Positions 34,601 to 44,800 of a stretch of 64,000 nucleotides of DNA are shown here, piece by piece. The translations under genes and the position numbers were made by a program. Source of the stretch: Paragyromitra xinjiangensis (taxonomy: Eukaryota; Ascomycota; Pezizomycetes; Pezizales; Discinaceae); NCBI GenBank assembly GCA_038503065.1, contig JBCAMK010000001.1:1054001-1118000 (forward strand), given 5' to 3'. The notes beneath the pieces are model-generated. The model ran no database searches, was not told the origin of the DNA, and saw only the letters and a program-made list of their open reading frames with translations. Each line of letters opens with the position of its first letter. Position 1 is the first letter of the stretch.

Positions 34601-35060
34601 TCTATCTTGAGTATTGGCTGACCCACCTACAGGAGATGGCCAATATTCAAAGAATCCCAGTCCCTAAGCAACCGTACTTGTAGCCACACAAGCGTGATGA
34701 TTACCACAGCGCTTCGCAAAAGTTACTACAACCTGACGATGATAACAAACTCTTCTCAAGCTTTTAGCTATAAATATATATTTTATTCCCTAACGGTGTA
34801 TAATACAGTATATTGGAAAATGGAAGTCCTGGTGTCGGAAATTGGGGGGTGTCTAAAATGCTTCAGGATGGGGTTGTGATGGTTAGGTGCAATGGTGGTT
34901 GAGTGGTAAAAAAACCCCCATTTGAAGATCGGCCATCTTTTAGTCTCAATTTGTAGATGGTTAGCCAATACTCAAAGTGGTCCCGCTGGTAAATAGGTTG
35001 GCCTGCTTACCTACCGGTTGACATATGCTAAGTGGATGGAACACGATCAAGGCTGCAAAC

Positions 35061-35120
35061 CATAAAATATCACTCGATTTTTTGAAACCTCCGATGTTGA
35101 GATCTAGTTTATTGAGTCAC
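35061..35120 (+). repeat. Decayed repeat with TATCACTCGA, copy 1
   Basis: It starts CATAAAATATCACTCGA and runs through a segment that aligns loosely with 35644-35740 (ACCATAA..TATCACTCGA, then GAGTCACCC versus GAGCCACCC, then an ACCTGAA/ACCTGCA block). The right-hand boundary is unclear. Confidence 0.45.
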
Positions 35121-35643
35121 CCTATACTTTTACCTGAAGTAAATAATAACCTCAAGATTCCGCCGTGGCCGGCAAGAGGGAGTGACACAGTTAGTCAAGT
35201 AAATAGCATGCTATTTCAAGGCATCCCATCCCCACGGCAAACGGCCTTAGATTATAGTCTTACCTAAAATTAAAATGTCTATGATGCGTCACCAAACCAT
35301 GACCATAGCTGTGTATTGAATAGTTTAGCTTCTATTAAGGCTACATGTAATATTCTGTCCTCGACCCTCTAGTCCAAAGAGCAGACGTAATAGAAACAGC
35401 TCTGATGAAACCCTTCACAAGCAGTTCAATACAATCTTGCACTATCCTAACTCATGATACCAAGCAAGGTATCATCATCTGATCACTTCGCCTTCAACGA
35501 AACCATGAGTGGTTTTCGCAGCAAGCGCTGTCGGTGGACTCCCATACCAATGACGAAAGCTTTTCTCAGAGTTTTACCCACCACAGTCTATATCGGGTAG
35601 TAAAAAAAGGCGAAGAAATGGAGCTAGTGGCTTGTGTACTAAC

Positions 35644-35740
35644 CATAAGCTATCACTCGAAATTCTAAAGTCTTCTGTGGAAAAGTATGTTGGTCGAGCC
35701 ACCCACAAAACCTGCACTTTGAACTTAGTCCAAAATTGCA
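35644..35740 (+). repeat. Decayed repeat with TATCACTCGA, copy 2
   Basis: It starts CATAAGCTATCACTCGA and shares the order of short blocks with the copy at 35061. Divergence is high; only the first 17 bases are clearly conserved. Confidence 0.45.
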
Positions 35741-38700
35741 TCCAAGAATCAGGGTATACCTATCCAGGATCAAGGGAGTATGAGCATCCTCTAAGAGTCA
35801 CAAAACCGTAAGGTGCCTTGAATTTCCCCTCAACGAAATCCTTCTATTCCGCCACATACATACTTGCCTAACTTGGGTCAAACGAGCCGAAGTAACAAAG
35901 AAAAGCAAGAAATTATATATCTGCACTTATTTGACCCGTGCCATTTATCCCTCACGCTTGAATCCGGGTATTCGAAGCGCTAGGTGAAGAAATTCTGCTT
36001 TTTGAGCAATCCTTGGCGAGCATGAGCCAATTTCAAACTTGAACGAACGCCTCTTTTGAGAACCAACCCAGCGATTAAGATTGCAAGTACTATTTTTTTG
36101 AATGACTAAGATGAGAGCAGTTGACGTTTGTCGGCTGCAAATGACTGTTGGCTTGAGGACTCCCGCCTGATCTAAGTAATGATGAGGCCTTCGGGGCTTT
36201 TATACGGTCGAGTGATGAATTTTCAAGTTTGGTACTGGACGACAGCGATCGGGGTGTTGTTCCGAATTTGGCTGGGTTTCCGGTTTTTACGTTCTTGCGA
36301 AGTCGGGTTTGGACATCACTGCGGTATCCGGCGCATTCGCAGAACACGCCCAGGACATGTGAAATGTTGCAATAACTGTGGTAGGTAATAGTAGTAACTT
36401 TATAGCTTCGAAGCCACAGGTCGTAGTCACGCGAGTCACACGTTCTCAATTATGCTCACGATGTAGGGTTAGCCACCAATCAACAGTCTCGTTAACAAAA
36501 ACGGGGGACTTTATCTTACAAAAAGATTCAAGAATATGCACTTTCTAGCGAGCAGATCCTTTCTATAGAATACCATTCGCTGTTAGAGATCTGAGGCGAA
36601 CTAGGTATTGTTACACAGTTCGATGTAACGTAACACAAATAAGGCAAAGATCTGACATTGGCTGGTCTTGCCTTGGGCACAGGTATGTACCTACAGCTAC
36701 TGGCTCGGGCCGTGTTCAGCGTAGCTTATGCAAGGGCTGAAGGTGCGGCTCGGATCTTACTCTAGATTTTATCAAGGTTGAGATGTCGGTAAATAATGAT
36801 ATATTTGGAGACATCGGGTTGGTATTAGGGAGATATGCTACAGACAAGCAGCCGAACGCCTAGGCTATCAACCACTATTCTTAGTACGGAATCTCAAAAT
36901 GTCTCGGAGAGACCAAGAACTTAATCTCCAGAACATCCTAAAAAGGTCGAACCCGATGAAAATAAGAATAGATTCCCGAGGGAAACTTCTCGGTATTCTG
37001 CTGGGATATATATGGATTGCAATAGAAGGTGGATTTCTACTACGGCTTTCCACACAGCTTCAGCCTTCTTAGATCAGTCTAGGGCAAAGTCAGCACCTGA
37101 TTGCGCCTGATGGCTGTCATCTCCCACATAAGTTGTATTATCATGGTCTTGTCAGGTAGGGCTCGTGTACGATCTCGGGTAATATTGCGGGGTAAAGGTT
37201 AATAGCAGAGGATCGTCATGGGTTAGGGTCACGCACACTGAGCAACGGGGCTTTCCGGTAATAATTGAGCGGGCTGAAAGCTTTCTGCTCGATACGGGTG
37301 GAGTAAGCGGTGGTCTAGAGGTACAAGCACTAGGAGCAATACTGATACGTCGAGGGGGATAATTGTTTAGGAGATTCTTGGCTCACTAAGCGATCTTTCG
37401 AACCAATACTTTTGTTGGGTTGAAATGTCGCGCAGCGCAATGATATAGGCTCAAAAGTAGCCAAACAGTCACAAATCTAGACAACTCTGAAATATTTGAT
37501 GTGGAGCGATGGGAATTAGCATGAGCGAGAATTTTTGTGTCAGATGATGATTATATATCTATTATTTCTTTTATATAAGGTGTATGGAGCTGGATATCAT
37601 CCACCTCAGAGTACATGTAGATACTTTACCTGTGCTATTAAGTTTGGTAGTCCATATATGTAGGACGGAGATCATCCGCGCTTGCAGCTTTCTGGGTATT
37701 TTATGCAGGATATTCTGGCAGGGAACAGTGGACTTCCCGGACCAAAGCCGCATATGATCCCTCCTGGCCATGGTAAGAGCGTGTTGCGTCAATCATAGTG
37801 GTGTGTGTAGGCGATTTTAGACTGGGATGTTGTCTTGGTACTAGCTGACACGCGTATTGGTGAGGTCTGCATCGACAACGTCTGGAAGCCTCTCACGCGT
37901 TTTACTCCACTGAATTTCGTTGCTCTAGTCATCAGTCTATCGGTAAGGGTTTCTATAAATACAGCTATCTAAAGCACTGCTCGCGCTCTTAACCTTTGTT
38001 ATTTGATATCGTTCTTTCCTCAACCTTCTAGTAAACCGAAATCCCAACGCTAGCATCGTAAACTCGACCCCAACAGATATTTTAACTTTGTAAAGGTGGG
38101 TTTAGAATTTTTCCTCCTTTTATCTTTCTTTTATCTTCTCATAAGATCTCGCTCTTTATGGATCCATTTCCGGACTTTTGGTGCACGCACAACAACCCCC
38201 TGGATTCCCGAGGCCCTAGATCAGTGATTCAGTTTTGCGGTGGAACTTTGTTAGCACATTCACCATGCCAAACCTCTCGATCCAGGAGATTAATGTCTCG
38301 GAGGAATGTGAAGACTCGTTCAACACAATTCCGGGGGTCGCCAGGGTAATAAACAATGCACCTTTAACGAAAAGGCTCAAGGTTTTGGTGATCTATTGTA
38401 TATTTCCTCCCTCAAACCATTCGTCTATATTTTGCTTTTATCAGAATACTTTCCTCACAACCTGGACTATACCGGTTTGCACGATATCCATTACTCCTAC
38501 AACAATTATAGCAGGCTTGATCTATGGTCATAGAGACTTGTATCGTTATCCAACTCTGTATTGCAACATCTCAGCCAATTACCGGTGAAGGCCTTATGTA
38601 TTCAAACCCGATCATTCTAGGGGTTTAGAGTTATATCGGGGCTAACTAATAGTTGAATCCATCCACTGGGCGGTTGCCTATATACCCATCTACATAATTC

Positions 38701-38755
38701 ACCCTTGCATTTCGTCCACTCTTTTTAATATCCATTTTAACGTTTGTTTTCTCCA

Positions 38756-41700
38756 ATGGCAGGAAAAAAGCTGACAGGTGTTCCAATAGCTCCCGCGGTA
38801 GCATCTCCCATAGAACAGCTTCCACGAGCGATACGACGCCTAGGCTCGCCAAAATCATCAAGATCCCGCGGATATTTTCGATACGCAGTCTCAACGCTAT
38901 TGCTACTCGCCTCGGTCGTACAAGCAACCTATATTCCTACCCCTCACATAGACTCTGAAGGCCCTGAGCCAATCTGGCCCGACAAAATACCTAGGGTTAG
39001 TTCCACGCTTGAGCTGCACAGAACCGGAGATCTGCCTATCGCTTTCGGTATATATCATCGGATTCAACAGGACATAGATTCTCACCAATCAAAAATGACT
39101 TCTCTTTTTGATAAACCTATCTCGACGGAGCCTCCGCTTGATATGTTTCCCCGGAAATATCATCCTGTGAGCAGGAAGCAGTTCTTGAACGTCACAGATG
39201 ATGCTCCGTTGCCGACAAATAAGTGTGTATTTCTGTATATATTTTTCGGTTGCTGTTTCTAACATTGCCAACTCAGGTTCTATACAAACTTGTTCATAGA
39301 TTCTCAGCAACAAGGCGTATGGACTGCGCCGTATATGTTATGGTTTAACAAAAATCCAAATTCCTTTGGCATCAGCATCTCCCACGTTGATGCCGATCAA
39401 CTTGTGAGCAAAAGCTTCCCAACTCCGGGTACTATTCCAAGCGTTAACAGTATTCGTGAAACTAGGCTCTTGGTCCAGAGGTATCTCCAGGGATTGTCGA
39501 ATTCTACATTGCGCCTCTCGGAATCGCATCCGTCACCCTCGGTGCCAGGGAGTTCAACAACAATACATCCACAATGAGACTAACCGACCCAACCGACTCC
39601 TCTGTCAATATGGGTATATACGCAGATCTCGAAAAATACGGACCCAACACCAAAAAGATGGTCTTCCCTCTTGTACAAGGAATGGGGTTCGCCTCAGCAG
39701 AATATACAGACCTAGCCCCTATAGTAACATCCGGGGTCTTATACCGCCACGTTGAGGCCTCATCAGGTCCTTTCCAAGGTAGCCAGAAATGGAAACTGAC
39801 TCTCGAAGACGGAAAATTCTGGTTCGTCTACGCAATCGTTAAAGACGGTGGCGCACCACTCTCGCTCGTCCCTGTAGGGAACGGTTTCCTTGGTGCAGAT
39901 CGCTCCTTCACTGGTTACTTCCAGGTCTCTAAGGTTGGTGATATCAGCTTCGAGTCTATCATTGATTCTGCTGCTGGGGCATACCCGGTCAGTAGGGTAC
40001 TATCTGCGGTTGCTCAGGGGAGCCAGGCCAGTTATACTTTTGCATGGCAGAAGCGTGGGCAGAGTAATTCTGGTAACTTGTTGATGTATGCATTTAAGCA
40101 TCATGTTGCTTCGTTCAGCCCTGTGACTGCTGCTGGTCGAACTGGAATGGCCTTGAATAGCACCACGAAGGGTGTCATGGAGGCTGTGAGGGCGAATAGC
40201 TGGACTATGATTGAGAATCAGCTACCGACTAATATTGGGTTTGTTATCAATAATGGGGCGGGGCTCTCGTCATATGCGAGACAGAGGATCCAGGCGCAGG
40301 TTGTGCAGGATTTGAATGCGGACTTTGTTGCAGTTACAGGTGGGGAAAGTTGGTATTTTTCTGGAAAGGTAGGGTTTTTGTGGCGATGTTAAAGTTTTTT
40401 GCAGTGGGTTAATGTATGATATAGGCTTTTGGGAAGATCGCACAGACGTGTTTGACTGCTTCGACTGTTGGCCTCGATGATGTTGCTCGCGAGGCATTGG
40501 GAAGACTGAAGACGGCTTTCGCTAAGTTTGTTCAGAACCATCCGACCTGGTCTTTGGTTTACGATAGTGCGTATTCTCTTCGGCTTCTTAGTGCCGTGTG
40601 TTTTACTAACAATATCCTGTAGCCAACTTCAAAGGTATCGTCTCGGATGTCCTGTTCCAGACTGGCGACCCGGGGAGGGATTTTGGTAATAGCAACTATA
40701 ACGACCATCATTTCCACTACGTTAGTATTCATCTCGCTACGTTCTAATTTATTCCCTGATAGTAAGCTGACTGTTTTTAAGGGATACCACGTCTATACGG
40801 CCGCTATCATAGTATACTTGGATAAGAAACTTAACAATAGTACTGACTGGCTTGTGCAGAATTCTGTATTTATCTACACCTTGCTCAGAGATGTAAGCGG
40901 CTCGCCTCCTTTACCTCACCTAAATTGAAAGCAGTCTTAACACGAAAAAGGTTGCCAACCCGCACAGTAGCGATAAGTATTTCTCGACGAACAGGGCTTT
41001 CGATATATTCCACGGCCATTCCTGGGCCAAGGGTCTGTTCGAGTCCGCCGACGGGAAAGACCAAGAATCTTCTTCAGAGGATATGCACTTCGCCTACGCC
41101 ATGAAGCTATGGGGATCTGTAACCGGTGATGCAGCAATGGAAGGAAGAGGGAATATGCAGCTCGCGATCATGTCCCGTTCATTCAACGAGTACTTCCTTC
41201 TAAAGAGCGGAAACACTACGCATCCAGCAAAATTCACTCCTAACAAAGTTACCGGAATTGTATGCACTCTTTCAGTCTCTCCTAATTTCCAAAGATGCTA
41301 ACCTACTTAATAGCTGTTCGAGAATAAAGCTCATCATACTACCTACTTTGGTCACCTAGCTCAATACATTCAAGGCATCCATATGCTCCCTTTCACGCCT
41401 ATCATGCCGTACTACCGTTCTCCTCAGTTCTGTGCTGAGGAATGGGAGACCTGGTTTCAAGGAAAAACCGGCAATGTCACTGACGGATGGAAAAGCGTCC
41501 TCTACGCTAATGTTGCGCTGTTTCAGCCCGTGAGCTCTTGGTTGTTTTTCGATCAACCTAATTATGATCCAGCGTGGACGAGCGATGGGGCTACTAGGAG
41601 TTGGAATATGTTGAATGCTGCTTGTAAGTTGTTCCTAGGATAAATTTATGATCGATTGGCTAACTGGGACTGCAGTGCTTGGTGGCGCTCCAGCAACCGC

Positions 41701-41779
41701 GGCAAGTTACCAGTATGGGGGTGACCAGCCTATCTATCGGAACAAACCCAAAGACCATTACCACTATGGGAGTAAATAA
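38756..41779 (+). CDS. Glycoside hydrolase family 81 endo-beta-1,3-glucanase
   Basis: Endo-acting glucanase on beta-1,3-glucan, used in wall remodelling and cell separation or in attack on other fungi. Nine exons: 38756-39222, 39277-39449, 39491-40368, 40425-40566, 40623-40720, 40782-40892, 40951-41259, 41314-41623 and 41676-41779; phases agree throughout, giving 863 residues, within the family's usual size. The N-terminus has a basic tail, then a hydrophobic segment (YAVSTLLLLASVVQA) that may be a late signal peptide or a signal anchor. Family blocks are PLPTNKFYTNLF, GVWTAPYMLWF, NSNYNDHHFHYGYHVY (catalytic Asp region near 581), HSWAKGLFES and SSSEDMHFAYAMKLWG with the conserved Glu residues (about 654-666). 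The second intron is only 41 bp. The last ten residues are His/Tyr/Lys-rich. Start chosen as the first ATG in frame. Confidence 0.95.
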
Positions 41780-42509
41780 TAGGGAGGAAATTCGTACAAA
41801 ATTCTCTTAATGCAAGTCGTTTAGACGTCATTGGCTTTTCCGTTTGTTATGGATTTAGTAGTTGATGGGGGCCACTTGGTTGGTGGCTTAATCACCGGTT
41901 TCTCGGACCCTCTTTTTCGGTTTTTATGTTCTTTGTTGGTGGCATCGTTGTTCTTTCTTCTAAAGCTAGAAATATGGCCACATTTCTCTTGTTTCTTGAC
42001 AGGTTCTTGGATTACATGGGGCGGCGCAAGCCAGTTATCGGAGCTACTTTGCGGTTCTTTTATTCTCTATAATCAGTGTTGGTTCCTTGCGGGGTTGGCA
42101 CGTTTCATGTATCTATGTAGGCTACAGAGTCGCTTGGATTTTATCGATCATTTAAATTGTTAGATATTTCTTTTAGGATTTGCCTGTGGGTACGTGCTAT
42201 TAGAAAAGAATACCACTTTGAATTCTCCTGGGCCTTTGACTTAATTGACTGGTTGGTGCGTTCTTGGGTGTTTTTGTGGTGTCGACTGCTGGGAAATAAG
42301 GCTTTCCTACCAATATACCAGGGCTGCCCATCGGGCATTGGTAAGAGGAAGTAATGGGAGGGTGGATTTGGCAGCAAAGGTATAATGACTCTCTCATCGA
42401 TTCAACACACCAAGCTAGTTAAGAGTCCACTCGGTTGAGAAGCAAAATATTCCTCACTTCTCACTTTACTTGCTTCGCTCGTTACATTCAAAGCTCGCCA
42501 TATTTTAGC

Positions 42510-42680
42510 TTCTCTCTCTCGTTCCCGTGATATATTACTTGGAATCAATTACATGTAGGTCACTGTTGGTGCCTTGGGGCTCCCTCACATAATTTTCTTG
42601 ATTAGGGTACTATTATGAGTATAGTTTGGCAGGGTAACGCCCAGAATCTGCTCTTTTCTTTATAGATTATGCTGGGTAGC
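42510..42680 (+). repeat. Direct repeat, left copy
   Basis: Shared blocks are TCGTTCCCGTGATATATTACTT, GCCTTGGGGCTCCCTCA, CATAATTTTCTTGATTAGGG, CAGGGTAACGCCCAGAATCTG and CTTTTTC-type T-rich ends. The same order recurs about 665 bp downstream. Confidence 0.75.
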
Positions 42681-42774
42681 TAAAACCGCTACGTAGAATT
42701 CAGAATGATCAGGTGCTGAGTGCGGGGTTGACTGATCTGGCACTTATGTACCCCAAGCGTGGAAGTACAAACAT

Positions 42775-42900
42775 GAGTCTATGGTCTAGTGGTAAGGCGC
42801 CTCGCTGCTTCTGTGCGATACAGTGGAAGAACCAAAGCAGTCACCTGAAAGGGTGGGAGACCCGGGTTCGAATCCTGGTAGATTTATTTTTTCTTTTTTT
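42775..42900 (+). ncRNA. tRNA-like Pol III element with an enlarged anticodon region
   Basis: An A box (TGGTCTAGTGG, 42782-42792) and a perfect B box (GGTTCGAATCC, 42865-42875) are present, with a T-rich terminator from 42888. GAGTCTA (42775-42781) pairs with TAGATTT (42879-42885) using two G-U pairs. The D stem GTCT/AGGC and the T stem CCGGG/CCTGG both form. However, 63 nt lie between the D and T arms where a type I tRNA has about 23, and I could not fold a canonical anticodon arm there, even allowing one intron. That stretch instead holds CTGCTT..AAGCAG and a CACC-TGAAAG-GGTG hairpin. It may be a tRNA with an unusual intron, a tRNA pseudogene, or a tRNA-derived SINE head. Anticodon not assigned. 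Confidence 0.55.
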
Positions 42901-43104
42901 GTGCTCTGGATCCTATAGTTCGAGTTCATTAACCACCACACCAGACTCCTCCCAGGGTGGCAAACCGAGAGACGGATATGGCGGCAAAAAAGTAGTGTGT
43001 GGTTAACGCTCCGCTTTTCGCCCTGTCGGCCCAGCAAGATTCTAGAGATAGGTTTGGCTTTGCTGTTTAGACCCCGCCAGTTTAGTTTTTTGTCATCCTT
43101 CGTT

Positions 43105-43335
43105 CCCGCGATATATATTACTTAGGCTCGTTCTCATCCTCACTTACCATAGGTTGCTGCCACCGGAGGTGGGCTGGGTACGAGACCACATGTATATATT
43201 ACTTAGAATTAATTCCATTTAGGTTGCTGACGGCGCCTTGGGGTTCCCTTGCATAATTTTCTTGATTAGGGGGCTATGAGAAAAATTCAGCAGGGTAATT
43301 CCCAGGATCTGCCTTTTTCCTTACTTTATATATAC
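43105..43335 (+). repeat. Direct repeat, right copy (with a partial internal duplication)
   Basis: Repeats the blocks of 42510-42680: TTCCCGCGATATATATTACTTA, GCCTTGGGGTTCCCTTGCAT, AATTTTCTTGATTAGGG, CAGGGTAATTCCCAGGATCTG. The TATATATTACTTAG start occurs twice (near 43113 and 43192), so the 5' part is itself duplicated. Confidence 0.75.
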
Positions 43336-43658
43336 TGGTGACACTGAGCAGATACACAGATAGATAGATGATCGGGAGGCTGGAAATTTTAAGTGGCGTT
43401 CTGTCGTTTTCTAGAATAGGCGTTCCATGGGACAAATTTCTCCCGCTGACTTGATGGTAGAAGATTAATTTTGACGAAAGTATTCGCGTTTCCAACCTTT
43501 ATCTGGAGTCTCACCTCAGTTTTTCCAAGAGCAAATTAATGTCATTGATTCTCACTCGTATAGGGTTAGGTTTTTAGCGATAAGAAGCGATAAGCGGCCT
43601 GACGCAATTTTTTCCCCTTTCGTTTTCCAGTCCCCGCAGCTCATTCCTGGACTTCCCG

Positions 43659-43667
43659 TATAAAAAT
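43659..43667 (+). promoter_or_regulatory. Putative TATA box of the 1-Cys peroxiredoxin gene
   Basis: TATAAAAAT lies about 80 bp upstream of the ATG at 43744, followed by a CT/CA-rich leader. Sequence match only. Confidence 0.4.
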
Positions 43668-43743
43668 ACTTGATCCCCGCATCTCCACCGCTACTCTCAA
43701 TTCCTGCCTCTAATTCGCCAGTATAACCCCTAACACAGTCATA

Positions 43744-44800
43744 ATGCGTCCCTTCGTTACCCCCCTCCGTTCCCTTTCATCCCGGCTCTTCCTCGCCAAC
43801 CCGGTCGTCCGGGCCCCTCTCCAGTTCCGTCCTCACGCCATCCCAGCAACCCCCACCCGCTCTCTCGCCAGCTTCTCTAAGATTCGTGAGCAGCCTCGCC
43901 TCCGTCTCGGTACTGAAGCTCCCAATTTCACTGCGGAGACGACCCATGGCAAGATCGACTTCCATGAGTAATTCCTCTTATCCCTTTCTAAAAAACTCAT
44001 TTTTAATATTTACTATCCTAGATTCATTGGCAACAATTGGGTCATCCTCTTTTCGCACCCCGCTGACTTCACCCCCGTGTGCACAACCGAGCTCGGCGCC
44101 TTCGCCAAGCTACAGCCTGAGTTTGCCAAACGCGGCGTGAAGTTGATTGGACTTTCAGCGAATGGCCTCGAGAGCCACAACCGCTGGATCAAGGATATCG
44201 ATGAAGTGACGGGCAGCGAGTTTACCGGGAAGCAGAGCTTCCCGATTATTGCTGATGAGAGCAGGGAGGTTGCGTGGTTGTATGATATGGTTGATGCACA
44301 GGATTTGAAGAATGTTGATCAAAAGGGTATGTATGAGAGGGTTACAAGGGAAGGGAGAGGGGAGAAGTGCTAATAGCTGTGCTCGGAAGGGATTGCGTTT
44401 ACGATCCGCTCGGTCTTTGTCATTGACCCGAAAAAGAAGATTAGACTTTCGATGCAGTACCCTGCGTCTACTGGCCGCAATTCGGCAGAGGTTCTGCGGG
44501 TGGTTGACTCATTGCAGACTGGGGATAAGAATGGTGTGACTACACCGATTAACTGGACGTGAGATAAGATTCCTGTTGTTTGGTTGGTGGAGATACTGAT
44601 ATGGGTGGTTAGCGTGGGTGATGATGTTATTGTCCCGCCAACCGTCAGCACGGAGGACGCGAAGGCGAAGTTTGGGGAGGATAACGTGAGGGAGCTGAAG
44701 CCGTGAGTTGTTTCCTGGAGGGGTGATGGTGTGGCCTGTGGTGTGGTTTGCTGATGATTTTGTTTGTAGGTACTTGAGGTTTACCACACTGAAGAAATAG
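43744..44800 (+). CDS. PRX1: Mitochondrial 1-Cys peroxiredoxin (Prx6/yeast Prx1-like)
   Basis: Peroxidase of the Prx6 class, reducing hydroperoxides in mitochondria with glutathione or thioredoxin partners in known relatives. Exons 43744-43967, 44022-44326, 44390-44558, 44613-44702 and 44770-44800, all phase-consistent, give 272 residues. The first 45-50 residues are rich in Arg, Ser and Pro with no acidic residue (SRLFLANPVVRAPLQFRPH), a clear matrix presequence. The active site is FSHPADFTPVCTTE with C95; no resolving Cys is seen in the usual 2-Cys position. Downstream come LIGLSANGLESHNRWIKDI, FPIIADESREVAWLYDMVD and the VFVIDPKKKIRL strand, then TPINWTVGDDVIVPPTVS, typical of the C-terminal dimerisation domain. 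The symbol follows the fungal orthologue; identification at family level is firm. Confidence 0.95.

Larger units (their letters stand above)
28601..38755. other. 10-kb gene desert
   Basis: No exon chain or RNA gene was found. Two overlapping minus-strand frames at 28749-29283 could not be joined with matching splice phases. TATCACTCGA occurs at 32298, 35068 and 35651, with a variant at 36208, and the flanks of the middle two resemble each other. A pyrimidine tract lies at 33720-33960. The pattern suggests decayed non-autonomous transposons, but no transposase or reverse-transcriptase motif is visible. Confidence 0.5.
41780..43743. other. Intergenic region with repeats and a Pol III-type element
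   Basis: No protein gene recognised. It contains two direct repeats (about 42510-42680 and 43105-43335) flanking a tRNA-like element at 42775-42900. The last 100 bp form the promoter of the 1-Cys peroxiredoxin gene. Confidence 0.5.

Noticed and set aside
35000..36450. Transposase or reverse-transcriptase remnant near the TATCACTCGA copies
   Set aside because: I read the open frames in both directions and saw no DDE, RNase H or YADD-type motif; only non-coding similarity is supported.
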